The notes below the pieces were generated by a model that searched no databases, was not told where the DNA came from, and saw nothing but the letters and a program-made list of their open reading frames with translations. 64,000 nt of DNA from Bacillus sp. FSL H8-0547 (GTDB lineage Bacteria > Bacillota > Bacilli > Bacillales > Bacillaceae): NCBI GenBank assembly GCA_038002745.1, contig JBBODD010000001.1, forward strand, positions 744,001 through 808,000. The letters are read 5' to 3'. Below are positions 1 to 8,869 of this stretch, one piece after another (position 1 is the first letter of the stretch; the number at the start of each line of letters is the position of its first letter). The position numbers and the translations under genes were made by a program.

Positions 1-3
1 TTG

Positions 4-32
4 AACTGAGACTTCTGTCTCGGTTTTTTTTT
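4..32 (+). terminator. Intrinsic terminator of an upstream gene outside the window
   Basis: A 9-bp stem (one G-U pair) with a TTCT loop is followed by nine T. It ends a plus-strand transcript entering from the left. Confidence 0.8.
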
Positions 33-45
33 GCCGGAATCAGGT

Positions 46-70
46 GTTTTATCAAAAAAAGATAGGGAAT
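46..70 (+). promoter_or_regulatory. Probable sigma-B promoter of the short-chain dehydrogenase gene
   Basis: GTTTTA, a 13-bp spacer, then GGGAAT closely fits the sigma-B consensus GTTTAA-N13-15-GGGWAT. It lies 75 bp before the start codon. Homologues of the downstream gene (YhxC/YdaD type) are general-stress genes in B. subtilis, which agrees with the match. The promoter is inferred from sequence only. Confidence 0.65.
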
Positions 71-144
71 ATATAAAGCATGTCCAACATACTTATCGGA
101 TTTTTCACCATACTAAACGTGATCAAAACCTGGAGGGATTGTAA

Positions 145-1014
145 ATGAGCCAAAACAGCCAAACAAATAAAACGATGCCTGCACAGCATCAGGATGTGCA
201 GCCCGGGCACGAAAATCAGATGAACCCAAAACCGGAGTTTGACAGCCATGACTATAAAGGCAGCGGCAAGCTTTCGAATAAAACAGCGATTATCACAGGC
301 GGTGATTCAGGCATCGGACGATCGGTAGCCGTTCATTATGCAAGAGAGGGCGCAGATGTCGTTATCTCCTATTTGGATGAACACGATGATGCGAATGAAA
401 CGAAGCGCCTTGTGGAGCAGGAAGGCAGACAGTGCCTGCTTATTCCCGGAGATATCGGAGATGAAGCTTTTTGCGCACAGGTCGTAAACGAAACAGTCAG
501 CAAGTTCGGCAAAATTGACATTCTTGTCAACAATGCCGCCGAGCAGCATCCGCAGGCTGGCATTGAGGAAATTACAAAAGAGCAGCTTGAACGCACATTC
601 AAAACAAATATTTTCTCTTTCTTCTATATGACAAAAGCAGCCCTTCCCCATCTGAAGCAAGGAAGCAGCATCATCAACACTTCATCCATCACAGCTTATG
701 CAGGAAACGAACAGCTGATTGATTATTCAGCCACGAAAGGTGCCATTACGACGTTCACACGATCCCTTTCCATGTCTCTTGTGAAAAAAGGCATCCGGGT
801 AAACGGCGTAGCTCCGGGTCCAATCTGGACACCGCTCATCCCTTCAACGTTTGATGCAGAAAAAGTTTCAGAGTTCGGCGCCGACACGCCAATGGGACGC
901 CCCGGACAGCCTGATGAACTTGCACCAAGCTACGTATTCCTCGCAAGCAGCGACTCAAGCTACATCACCGGACAGATGATTCATGTGAACGGTGGTAAAA
1001 TCATTAACGGCTAA
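145..1014 (+). CDS. Short-chain dehydrogenase/reductase, YhxC/YdaD-like
   Basis: An NAD(P)-dependent oxidoreductase of the classical SDR family, 289 residues. It has the Gly-rich cofactor loop TGGDSGIG (residues 51-58), NNAA (129-132), and the catalytic set Ser181, Tyr194 and Lys198 in YSATK. The polar N-terminal extension of about 45 residues (QHQ..QPGHE, then a PKPEFD stretch) is typical of the stress-associated subgroup that includes B. subtilis YhxC and YdaD. TGGAGGG lies 8 bases before the ATG. The substrate cannot be told from sequence. It appears monocistronic and is probably driven by the sigma-B type promoter upstream. Confidence 0.9.
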   Translation: MSQNSQTNKTMPAQHQDVQPGHENQMNPKPEFDSHDYKGSGKLSNKTAIITGGDSGIGRSVAVHYAREGADVVISYLDEHDDANETKRLVEQEGRQCLLIPGDIGDEAFCAQVVNETVSKFGKIDILVNNAAEQHPQAGIEEITKEQLERTFKTNIFSFFYMTKAALPHLKQGSSIINTSSITAYAGNEQLIDYSATKGAITTFTRSLSMSLVKKGIRVNGVAPGPIWTPLIPSTFDAEKVSEFGADTPMGRPGQPDELAPSYVFLASSDSSYITGQMIHVNGGKIING

Positions 1015-1018
1015 GAAG

Positions 1019-1540
1019 AAAAGCGGAATCGCCCGTTTAGCCCTGACAGGCAGAAAAGAAATCACCCGAAAAGTCCGGTTTTGACTTTTTGGGGGATTTT
1101 GTTCTGACGGAAGGGCTGGGCGATGGAGCTGGACACCACGAAAAGCGGAATCGCTCGTTTAGCCCTGACAGGCAGAAAAGAAATCCCCCGAAAAGTCCGG
1201 TTTTGACTTTTTGGGGGATTTTGTTCTGACGGAAGGGCTGGGCGATGGAGCTGGACACCACGAAAAGCGGAATCGCCCGTTTAGCCCTGACAGGCAGAAA
1301 AGAAATCACCCGAAAAGTCCGGTTTTGACTTTTTGGGGGATTTTGTTCTGACGGAAGGGCTGGGCGATGGAGCTGGACACCACGAAAAGCGGAATCGCTC
1401 GTTTAGCTCCGGGAGTCAGATAAGGAAACAGCGGCAAAGGCGCTTTTTGCCTTTGGCGATGATTCCGTTCTGACAGAGGAGCTGAGCGATGGAGCTGGAC
1501 AATGAAGAAAAGCGGAATCACCCATTTAGACCTGACAATT
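1019..1540 (+). repeat. Tandem ~122-bp intergenic hairpin repeat, four units plus a fragment
   Basis: Units start at AAAAGCGG at 1019, 1141, 1263 and 1385, with a partial fifth at 1507. The first three are nearly identical and the fourth is divergent. Each unit is a nested inverted repeat: an inner hairpin (AATCMCCCGAAAAGTC against GACTTTTTGGGGGATT) inside a weaker outer one (AGCCCTGACAGGCAGAA against TTCTGACGGAAGGGCT). The array starts 5 bp after the dehydrogenase stop codon. Related copies occur at 29855, 40524 and 48116. Together with the terminator at 1573 it fills the gene-free stretch 1015-1694. Confidence 0.85.
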
Positions 1541-1572
1541 AGAAAAATCTCATAAGTTTACCGCCTGCAGAG

Positions 1573-1600
1573 AAAGCCCGTATCCAAAACGGGCTTTTTT
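1573..1600 (+). terminator. Intrinsic terminator
   Basis: AAAGCCCG, a ten-base loop and CGGGCTTTTTT. It probably ends transcripts that have crossed the repeat array. Confidence 0.75.
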
Positions 1601-1653
1601 CGTGTCTTCAAATTATATATTCTTAAGAAAATGTGCATGTGACCTATACTATT

Positions 1654-1669
1654 AAGAAAACGCTTACAT
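1654..1669 (+). promoter_or_regulatory. cre-like CcpA site
   Basis: AAGAAAACGCTTACAT fits WTGNAANCGNWNNCWW with one mismatch. It lies about 25 bp before the next start codon. Inference only. Confidence 0.35.
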
Positions 1670-1694
1670 ATACTGTATTAGGAAGGAGGGGATA

Positions 1695-1883
1695 ATGATG
1701 GATCGATTAACTTTCTTATTCCTTGCAGCCATTCTTGCAGGCTTTGCTCTAGTTGAACTTCCGCTGGCCGGAACATTCCTTGCAAGCCTAGCACCGTTTA
1801 CGACAGTCGTTGGCGTTTTAGCAATCTTAGTTTTTTCTTTCGTTTTGATTTTCCACGGCGTCAAAAGCTTATTTAATAAGTAG
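1695..1883 (+). CDS. Small two-helix membrane protein
   Basis: 62 residues, almost entirely hydrophobic. There are two likely membrane helices, about residues 4-22 and 32-55, and a basic C-terminal tail (HGVKSLFNK). The strong ribosome site GGAAGGAGGGG lies just before the ATG, and a terminator follows at 1894, so it looks like a real single-gene unit. I do not recognise the family. A cre-like site lies upstream. Confidence 0.65.
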   Translation: MMDRLTFLFLAAILAGFALVELPLAGTFLASLAPFTTVVGVLAILVFSFVLIFHGVKSLFNK

Positions 1884-1893
1884 CTGATTTCAA

Positions 1894-1922
1894 GGCCGGA
1901 GATTCTTTTCTCCGGTCTTTTT
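1894..1922 (+). terminator. Intrinsic terminator
   Basis: CCGGAGA, a short loop, TCTCCGG and a T-rich tail directly after the small membrane-protein gene. Confidence 0.8.
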
Positions 1923-1980
1923 GTGCTGCTGGAAATGTCTTTGATGAGCTGAGTTCAGTAAGCAATAGATAAATAGGCTA

Positions 1981-2007
1981 ACATAATTCTTTCTTCCGCA
2001 TACCCTA
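1981..2007 (+). promoter_or_regulatory. Probable sigma-K promoter of the YjcZ-like gene
   Basis: AC, 16 bp, then CATACCCTA matches the sigma-K pattern AC-N16/17-CATANNNTA. The same spacing appears before gerPA at 46061. It is 52 bp before the start codon. This suggests late mother-cell expression. Confidence 0.55.
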
Positions 2008-2058
2008 AATTTGAGCAAGAGAAAAGCTCACGATTTCATGATTGGAGGAGACACAACC

Positions 2059-2193
2059 ATGAGTAAAGATGGATGCGGCGGCGGATACAATAATGGATTC
2101 GCGCTAATTATCGTATTGTTTATTTTGCTGATTATCATCGGTGCTTCTTTTGTCGGCGGCGCTGGTTATGGTCCTGGACCTGGCTACTGCTAA
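2059..2193 (+). CDS. YjcZ-family small sporulation protein
   Basis: 44 residues: a polar Gly-rich start ([13 protein letters not shown]), one hydrophobic segment ([15 protein letters not shown]) and a Gly/Tyr/Pro-rich Cys-ending tail ([11 protein letters not shown]). This is the layout of YjcZ/YjcM-type small proteins, many of them spore-associated. The ATG at 2059 is preferred over an upstream in-frame start at 2011 because TGGAGGAG lies 10 bases before it. The sigma-K-like promoter supports a sporulation role. The molecular function of the family is not known to me. Confidence 0.8.
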   Translation: MSKDGCGGGYNNGFALIIVLFILLIIIGASFVGGAGYGPGPGYC

Positions 2194-2200
2194 AAACACA

Positions 2201-2232
2201 AAAAAACGGCTTGCAGTGCAGGCCGTTTTTTT
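2201..2232. terminator. Bidirectional terminator between the YjcZ-like gene and ppaC
   Basis: A-run, CGGCTTGCA/TGCAGGCCG stem and T-run. It can serve both convergent genes. Confidence 0.85.
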
Positions 2233-2242
2233 AAATGAAATT

Positions 2243-3178
2243 TTACAGTGCGTTTGTTAAAACTTCTGTCAGGACAGGTACAATTTGTTTCTTGCGGGAT
2301 ACAACGCCTTTCAGCACCGCCATGTTATCAATAAGCTTTACATCGTATGCCTGTTCTACCGCTCGTGTTTCACGGCCAAGAGCAATGGCAACGGAATCAT
2401 TGATCAGGATATCTGTTACGACAAATACGAACAAGTCCAATTCTTTTTCAGCGATAACCGCTGAAACCATCGCTTCGATTTCTTCTTTATGAACAAGAAT
2501 GTCGTTAGGGTCTACCGCATTTACCTGTGCAATCTCAACTTTGTAATCGCCCATTGAGAATTCTTTTGCATCAAGAGAAATGAGTTCTGAAACTGTTTTG
2601 CCGCTGAGGTCAGCTCCTGCTTTCAGCATATCAAGTCCGTACACTTCTGCATCCACGCCGGCAATGGCTGCAAGTTCTTGCGCAGCTGCTACATCCTGCT
2701 CTGTGCATGTAGGTGATTTAAACAATAATGAATCAGAGATGATGGCAGACAGCATAAGGCCCGCAATTTCTTTTGGAATGCTCACGCCGTTCTCTTTGTA
2801 AATCTTGTTCAGGATTGTAGCTGTGCATCCGACAGGCTCCGCGCGGTAATAAAGCGGATCGCTTGTTTCAAAGTTTGCGATGCGGTGATGGTCAATAACC
2901 TCAAGTACGTGTACTTTTTCAATGTCACTGACACTTTGCTGGCGTTCGTTATGGTCGACTAAAATGACCTGGCTTGTCTCATTCGCAGCTGTTTCGATCA
3001 GTCTTGGAACGTCAACTCCAAATGTATTCAGAGCAAATTCTGTTTCGCCGTTGATTTCTCCGAGGCGGACAGGCTCTGCATTCATGCCTAGCTTTGTTTT
3101 AAGATCAGCATACGCAATTGCAGAGCAAATCGTATCTGTATCCGGGTTTTTATGACCAAAGATCAATACTTTTTCCAT
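2243..3178 (-). CDS. ppaC: Manganese-dependent inorganic pyrophosphatase (family II)
   Basis: Hydrolyses pyrophosphate to phosphate in the cytoplasm, pulling biosynthetic reactions forward. At 311 residues it has the usual family II length. The DHH-superfamily metal ligands are visible: His9, Asp13 and Asp15 in GHKNPDTDT, Asp75 in VDHNE, Asp96-His97-His98 in DHHR, and Asp149 in ISDS. The C-terminal substrate-binding SRKKQ motif is present near residue 295. AAAGGAG precedes the ATG. It stands alone and shares a terminator with the small gene on the other strand. Confidence 0.97.
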   Translation of the reverse strand: MEKVLIFGHKNPDTDTICSAIAYADLKTKLGMNAEPVRLGEINGETEFALNTFGVDVPRLIETAANETSQVILVDHNERQQSVSDIEKVHVLEVIDHHRIANFETSDPLYYRAEPVGCTATILNKIYKENGVSIPKEIAGLMLSAIISDSLLFKSPTCTEQDVAAAQELAAIAGVDAEVYGLDMLKAGADLSGKTVSELISLDAKEFSMGDYKVEIAQVNAVDPNDILVHKEEIEAMVSAVIAEKELDLFVFVVTDILINDSVAIALGRETRAVEQAYDVKLIDNMAVLKGVVSRKKQIVPVLTEVLTNAL

Positions 3179-3309
3179 CTGAAAAACTCCTTTATTCTAT
3201 CTGTTTTTGCTGAATCAGCATGCATTCTCTTATTTTAACAGAAAAATGTCTTTAATGGATTGTTGTTTTTGATTTCAATGTCAGGCTGCTTTTATGATCA
3301 TTGGAAATT

Positions 3310-3400
3310 CTAAATTGTACCGGTTCCCTTGCGCTCCAGTCACTTGCTTTCCGCGGGGAGTGCCTTCCGCTACAATCCACTGGAGGTTCAAGCATTTTCA
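3310..3400. repeat. Possible remnant of a Bacillus intergenic repeat
   Basis: A GC-rich block with CTTGCGCTCCAGTCACTTG followed by CTTTCCGCGGGGAG, and CTCCAGT/ACTGGAG as an outer inverted repeat. From memory, similar CTTTCCGCGGG sequences recur between genes in many Bacillaceae. Only this copy is seen here. Confidence 0.35.
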
Positions 3401-3444
3401 TTTTATTATGACCGCTTACCGCCCTCTTTTTCAAGTGGACAGGT

Positions 3445-6400
3445 TTATCTGCCGGCTGCTTTATTCACCGGGAAGTATCCCGCTTCTTTCAGCGGATCGA
3501 GGTCTTCATCCTCTTCGGCCATTTCCGTGAAGATGAAGTCTTCATCAAGTTCATACAGGGCCTCAAGCTGTTCTGCGGCTTCTTTAAACCGTTTCATTGA
3601 GGCAAGATAGCAGGCTCTGTTATAAAGACAGAGAAGATCCTCAGGCTCAAGTGCAATTGCCGCTTCAACAGCTTCAAGTGCTTCTTTCAACTTGAATTGA
3701 TGTCTGTATATGAGGCCAAGCTGATTGTAATTGTCGTGGTCGTCAGGGCTGACATCCATCGCCTGCCTGATGTGAGCTTCCGCCTGCCGGTATTTTTCAT
3801 CTTCTGTATAGAGTCTTGCCAGATGGAAATGTCCCTTTTCCACTTCCGGATCAATTTCCAAAGCCCGTTTAAACGCACCTTCTGCCTCTTCAAAGTCTCC
3901 GAATTCAAGCAGGGCGATGCCAAGAAGACTGTAATAGTCTGCATCTTCCTCGTCCTCAATCAGTGCTTCAAGTAGACCGCATGCTTCTGACAGGTAGCGG
4001 ACTGCTTTCTTTTCGCCTGCAGCAGCCGCTTCTTGAACAAGAAGGCCTGCAAGTTTATAGGCTGCGGCAGGTTCAAATGAATGGCGCAGTGATTGCTGCA
4101 GCACTTTAATGGCATCCTCGTTAAGTCCAAGCTGGAGGTAACAATCAGCAAACCAATTGACCGCTGTCCCGTTCTCCCTGTCCAGTTTTACTGCCTCTTC
4201 GTATAAATGGATAAGAAGCCCAAGCTTTAAACTCGCTTTTGAGAAACCTGTAATCCGCTTCAGCCAGCCCCTTTGCTTTTCAGCATCTTCGAACGCTTCC
4301 TGCATAGCGTTTAAGTGTCTTTCATAAGAAAGAGCCGCATGCATAAAAATGATGCTTTTTTCTTCATTAGAAACCTTCCATTTTTTCAGTTCTCCTTCAA
4401 GCTTTTGTATCGTCTTTGTTTCAATCATCAAATCAATCAGTGTGTCATAAAGCTTCCTTGTACCCGGATGATCATGGATCAGCTTGTACAGGAGAGCTTT
4501 TGCCTCTTTTGCTTTCCCGCGCCTGATAAGGAATGCTGCATAATGATGCTGCACCTGCAATTGGTCCGGATCAAGTTCAAGAGCCTGCATGAGGTGCTGT
4601 TCCTCTTTCTCAGCATCGCCGAGTTTTGCATAGACATGTGAGAGAGAATGGTGAAGGAATGCCTCTTCCACTGTTCCTTCAAGCTTCAATAGGTCCTGTT
4701 TAAAGGACTCTGCTTCTGCTTTTGTTTCCATTAAATCCAGCAGAACATCTGCTGAAATACAGTAAGGATCAACATGGAAAGCGGACAGGAGATAGTCTTT
4801 TTCTGCAGTCTTATCTTCTCTGCGGTTTGCAACTGATGCAAGGTCGAGCATCGCCTGTTCATGTTTCGGATCCAGCTCGAGAACTTTTTTATAATGACGC
4901 TCCGCCTCCGTGTACTCTTCAAGCTTTAAGGCAACCTCGCCAAGCCGGTAATACGTGAAAACTTTTTCATCGCAGATTTCAGCAGCCTGCCGGTATAATT
5001 TTCTTGCTTTAACAATTGAGCCCTGCTGTTCATGAAGATAGCCCGAATAGGCTAAAATGGCCGATTCGCTTACTTTCCCTTTTAAACGTTCATAAAACGC
5101 AAGGCCTCTCCGGTAATGCGGTGTTTCAGCAATCATGCCCGTATAGATTTCCATTGCCTCTTCCACATTTTCGTCAGCAAAGGAGATTGCTTTTTCCATA
5201 TAGGACAAAGCAAGTTCTTCGAAAGCCTCGCTTTCATCCATTTCGCTGCTTGCAGCAAACATCCGTTTCCCGGCGTTAAAGAGAAACTCGCTGTCATGCT
5301 GAAATGCTTCATAATGCGACTGAATTTCTTTAAAGAAGCGGGCTGTATCCCCTTCTTCTTTGTAAAGAGCAGCCAGAGCAATCCGTGAAAATGCGTCCTT
5401 TTCATCAAGGGCAGCCGCCATGCTGTAAAGTTCCCTGGCCTGCTGATACTCTTCTCGATTCTCCCGAATAACGCCCGCTGCATGAAGAAGCTCTGTCTTG
5501 TCATCTGCTGTTTGAATTCCCTGATCAAGAGCGCCTAGAGCCTTCTCCTCATCCTTAAAAACGGAATCATAGAGGTCCGCAAGTTCAATAAATGCTTCTG
5601 CTTCAGCCGGATCAAGGGCAGCAGCGGTCCGGAATCCGCGGAGTGCCGCCCGGTATTTGCCGAGGGCCAAGTCGCATTTCGCCCTTTGAAGCCAGACGTA
5701 CCCGTCATCTTTGTTTTCCCTCAGGCATTCGTGAAGCAGGCCTCTAGCCTCCTCCGGCCGGTCTGCTTCAAGCAGAAGGAGGCAATGATTGACGATTGTG
5801 AAAAGATCCAGGCTGTTAATATCCATTGCAATTTCAGAAAGCCTGAGCGCTTCTGCCGACTGGTTTCTGCTGAATGCTGCCATCGACAGGTAGGTCCATA
5901 ACACGTGGTCTTCAGGCTCTTTTTTCAGGGCTTCTTTAAAAGCCGAATAGGCTTCATCGTACTGCCCGGAACCGTAGCTGATTCTGCCTTTTGTCAACCA
6001 ATAGACCCCCGGATAATGGCGGGACTTGGTGCTGTTCAAATAGCTTTCTGCCTGTTCATTGTTTTTTGCGCTGTAATAGGCCATAGCGGCTGTAAGACTG
6101 TGGTATTCCGCCTGTTCTTTATGCTTTGAAATGACTTCTGCAGCTGCGCTTAAGATTTCTTCATCCACAACACCCGGCAAGTATTTCATGATATAGGCGG
6201 ACACGGCCATGTGCCCGATATTCTCTTTCAGGAAATCCTGATCTTCACGGCTGAGTTCCTTATGAAAAATTTCGGTCAAAGTGAAAAGTTTTTCAGACAT
6301 CTCATGTACGTGATCAGGCAGAAGGCCGGACAGGTTTGAGTGTCCCATTGGAGAAATGGCAAGCGATAACGCACCATTGTTTCCAAATTCGCGCTGCAGA

Positions 6401-7674
6401 TCTTGATACATCAGCTCGTGCGTATATCTGTTGTTTGGGTCCTGCACGTGAAAAACCTGAAGTCTGTCATCATACCCGACAATCAATTGAACATGGGACG
6501 CCGTAGGGTAATCAATATTAACCATAATGGCTATATCACGGTCAAGCAGCTCTTTAAATACCTCTTCGTTTCCAAAAAAATACGTGCACCGGAATTCTTT
6601 TTCTTTAAAATAAGCAATCATCTTAGAAAGCTTTGATCCGTTTACGGCAAAAATGGATTCGGCAATCTCATCCTGTTTTACGGTTTTCCCGTACATGCTG
6701 AAAACCATCTCTGCACAGGCAGGAACACAATAGTTGTACTTCTGCACGACCGGTTTATAAGCGGTATTTTTCTTTTTAAAGCTGCCTTCTTTTTTAAAAT
6801 GCTTAAAATAGGACTTCTCTTTAAAATGGCTGTGTTTGTTTAAGTAAGATACAAGAACATCAAAATCTTCTTCCCCGTAATGGGATTCGGCCGTGTAGTA
6901 TTCGGTCATTTTCTTGTAATCGTGGTATGGGGTAAGCTCATTCAGCCGCTGAATTGTCTCCCGCATCTCTTTCCACTTCTTTTGCTTTGAACAAAGCCTG
7001 ATTTTTTCAATAAGAAGTTTTGGGTAATCGGGGTACAGGGCAATCGCTTCGTCAAGCTCACGCTGTGCACGTACAGCCTCCCCTTGAAGAGCATCATGCT
7101 GAACGAGAAGCAAACGGGCAATCACACCGTCTTTCTTATCCTTCTTCCCCGCTTCAAGAAGGGAAACAGCCTTGTCCCAGTCACCGCTTTGTAGGTAGTA
7201 ATAGCCCCACCTTGTATTCATGCCGTCCTTCGCCAGCGCTTCACATTTTTTCATATACTCATAGGCTGCCCCAAGCCTTCTCATCTGCATGAGAACTGTC
7301 GCCATGGAAAAAGAGAGCTTTTCTCTCAGTTCCTCTGTCAGCTCCTGTTTCTCAACCTGAACAAGCAGCTCTTCTGCCTCAATCAGCTTGTGTTCATCCG
7401 CAAGCTGTTCGCTGTACCAGATGGCCGTCTGCGGAGAAGGAGCCGTCCGGTACATATCCCGAATCATAATGGAGCTCAGCTGATCCATCAGGCTTTCCTC
7501 TGCTGCAATCAGCAATTCCTTCATTTCCTTTTCATTGCTGCCGCAGCGGATAAAAGATTTGAAAGCTGTCAGACTATTTTTCGCTGCCATTTCCTGATAC
7601 GCCTCTGAAAAGTGAGAAACTGCCGCCTTGTATTCTTGCTTTTCAAGCATTTCCTCTATGTATGATAGATTCAT
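3445..7674 (-). CDS. Giant TPR protein with embedded C39-like cysteine peptidase domain
   Basis: 1409 residues with no signal peptide, so probably cytoplasmic. Residues 1-300 are helical, TPR-like. Residues about 305-445 form a papain-fold C39-like domain with Gln311, Cys316 (YNYCVPAC), His394 (TASHVQL) and Asp412 (VQDPNN) in the order and spacing of an active C39 peptidase. Residues about 460-1400 are repeated TPR units; examples end in EALKKEPEDHVLW, YKKVLELDPKHEQA and RALEIDPEVEKGH. The RBS GAGGGG lies close before the ATG. No ABC exporter or peptide precursor is nearby, so a bacteriocin-processing role is not supported. A regulatory or quality-control protease with TPR substrate recruitment is possible. 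Confidence 0.85.
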   Translation of the reverse strand: MNLSYIEEMLEKQEYKAAVSHFSEAYQEMAAKNSLTAFKSFIRCGSNEKEMKELLIAAEESLMDQLSSIMIRDMYRTAPSPQTAIWYSEQLADEHKLIEAEELLVQVEKQELTEELREKLSFSMATVLMQMRRLGAAYEYMKKCEALAKDGMNTRWGYYYLQSGDWDKAVSLLEAGKKDKKDGVIARLLLVQHDALQGEAVRAQRELDEAIALYPDYPKLLIEKIRLCSKQKKWKEMRETIQRLNELTPYHDYKKMTEYYTAESHYGEEDFDVLVSYLNKHSHFKEKSYFKHFKKEGSFKKKNTAYKPVVQKYNYCVPACAEMVFSMYGKTVKQDEIAESIFAVNGSKLSKMIAYFKEKEFRCTYFFGNEEVFKELLDRDIAIMVNIDYPTASHVQLIVGYDDRLQVFHVQDPNNRYTHELMYQDLQREFGNNGALSLAISPMGHSNLSGLLPDHVHEMSEKLFTLTEIFHKELSREDQDFLKENIGHMAVSAYIMKYLPGVVDEEILSAAAEVISKHKEQAEYHSLTAAMAYYSAKNNEQAESYLNSTKSRHYPGVYWLTKGRISYGSGQYDEAYSAFKEALKKEPEDHVLWTYLSMAAFSRNQSAEALRLSEIAMDINSLDLFTIVNHCLLLLEADRPEEARGLLHECLRENKDDGYVWLQRAKCDLALGKYRAALRGFRTAAALDPAEAEAFIELADLYDSVFKDEEKALGALDQGIQTADDKTELLHAAGVIRENREEYQQARELYSMAAALDEKDAFSRIALAALYKEEGDTARFFKEIQSHYEAFQHDSEFLFNAGKRMFAASSEMDESEAFEELALSYMEKAISFADENVEEAMEIYTGMIAETPHYRRGLAFYERLKGKVSESAILAYSGYLHEQQGSIVKARKLYRQAAEICDEKVFTYYRLGEVALKLEEYTEAERHYKKVLELDPKHEQAMLDLASVANRREDKTAEKDYLLSAFHVDPYCISADVLLDLMETKAEAESFKQDLLKLEGTVEEAFLHHSLSHVYAKLGDAEKEEQHLMQALELDPDQLQVQHHYAAFLIRRGKAKEAKALLYKLIHDHPGTRKLYDTLIDLMIETKTIQKLEGELKKWKVSNEEKSIIFMHAALSYERHLNAMQEAFEDAEKQRGWLKRITGFSKASLKLGLLIHLYEEAVKLDRENGTAVNWFADCYLQLGLNEDAIKVLQQSLRHSFEPAAAYKLAGLLVQEAAAAGEKKAVRYLSEACGLLEALIEDEEDADYYSLLGIALLEFGDFEEAEGAFKRALEIDPEVEKGHFHLARLYTEDEKYRQAEAHIRQAMDVSPDDHDNYNQLGLIYRHQFKLKEALEAVEAAIALEPEDLLCLYNRACYLASMKRFKEAAEQLEALYELDEDFIFTEMAEEDEDLDPLKEAGYFPVNKAAGR

Positions 7675-7760
7675 TTTTACCCCTCGCCCGTTAGTTTGTA
7701 AAACGCTTTATAAGGTAACTATACTCTGTTCCGGTGCTTTTGCAATCCATTTTTCCATGC

Positions 7761-7787
7761 AAAAAAAACCCGCATGAAAGCGGGTTC
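7761..7787 (-). terminator. Intrinsic terminator of the nucleoside hydrolase gene
   Basis: On the minus strand, AACCCGC, a short loop, GCGGGTT and a run of T. Confidence 0.8.
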
Positions 7788-7800
7788 TGGCAGAAGATAT

Positions 7801-8736
7801 TCAGTTGATTTCGGATGCCATGACTTTGATGAAATCAGTCAGAAAATCCTGATAGTTAAAATTCAGTGCAATGGTATGTTTCGCGCCAGGCGGGGTGAGG
7901 TGATTACGGAAATCGGCAAAGCTCATTCCTCTTGCATCTCCCAAAACACAAACAGAAACGGTTTTTTTGACAGAATAAATTTTTTCCTGATTCATCATAA
8001 AGTAGATGGCAAAGGCGTCGTGGATCGATGGACCATTCTGGTGCGGCCTAAGCTTCGCATAAGCGTCTGAATAATAATTCGTTACAGACGGAATCAATGC
8101 TTTAAACGGATTTTTTGAAATGGAATCGATGTACGCGGCAGTCTCTCTCGTTACGATGGCCCGGTCCGTCACATTGAGGGGCGCGATATGGACACTTTTT
8201 GCATAGTTAAGGACAACATTTGCGGCGACAGGATCCCCGTGGTAATTTGCTTCAGCAAGCGCCGTGACGTTTCCGGGCACAAAAAAGGCGCCGCCCATGC
8301 TGAATATATCGTTCACCTGCTGCAGCCTTTCAAGGTTTAAATTGAAGGCATGGGCAAGCGATGTGGGCCTGCCGATATCGGCAATCGTCAGATCAGGGTG
8401 TTTTTCAATCAGTTCAAATACATGGGAAAACCTTTTTAGATTCACCCTGATTCCTTTTGGAGGCCTGATTGGCCCGAGTCCTTCCGCGCCGTGTATTTCC
8501 GGATAGTAGACAGACAATTCACCGCTTAACGGGAAGGTAGCCCCTTCAATGACCGGGATATCTTCTCTCCCTGCAAGTTTCAGCAGATAGGCAGTATTCT
8601 CTGTTGCCTGCTGCTTTGAGACATTGCCGAAACTTGTGACAATTCCAAGCAGTTTTATGTCAGGGTGCAGCAAAGCATAAATAATCGCAAGCGAGTCATC
8701 AATGCCGGGGTCGGCAAACAGCAGAAGTTTTTTCAT
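7801..8736 (-). CDS. Inosine/uridine-preferring nucleoside hydrolase family protein
   Basis: Cleaves the N-glycosidic bond of ribonucleosides to give base plus ribose. 311 residues, the usual family length. The N-terminal calcium and ribose-binding motif DPGIDD has Asp9, Asp13 and Asp14; a late His-Asp pair appears in IHDAFAIYF. The mid-region asparagine pocket is present (FVPGN, then EANYHGDP). It is divergent from the penicillin acylase gene and has its own terminator. Substrate range is not readable from sequence. No nucleoside transporter adjoins it. Confidence 0.9.
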   Translation of the reverse strand: MKKLLLFADPGIDDSLAIIYALLHPDIKLLGIVTSFGNVSKQQATENTAYLLKLAGREDIPVIEGATFPLSGELSVYYPEIHGAEGLGPIRPPKGIRVNLKRFSHVFELIEKHPDLTIADIGRPTSLAHAFNLNLERLQQVNDIFSMGGAFFVPGNVTALAEANYHGDPVAANVVLNYAKSVHIAPLNVTDRAIVTRETAAYIDSISKNPFKALIPSVTNYYSDAYAKLRPHQNGPSIHDAFAIYFMMNQEKIYSVKKTVSVCVLGDARGMSFADFRNHLTPPGAKHTIALNFNYQDFLTDFIKVMASEIN

Positions 8737-8869
8737 GCATCAGTCACCTTTTTCCATTTGATAGTTCACTATATGAAGGAAAAGCCGTTTAGAGAATTCC
8801 TATTTTATCCAAAGGGTTTTTGGTGAACCAGGTGGTATATAGTTCTTAAATCATATTGGGAGTGAGAAA

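Noticed and set aside
1037-1521. Open frames through the ~122-bp repeats on the minus strand
   Set aside because: They repeat the same peptide per unit, lack ribosome sites and lie within hairpin repeats.
3445-8736. Bacteriocin processing locus around the C39-like domain
   Set aside because: No ABC transporter, precursor peptide with a double-glycine leader or immunity gene is present.
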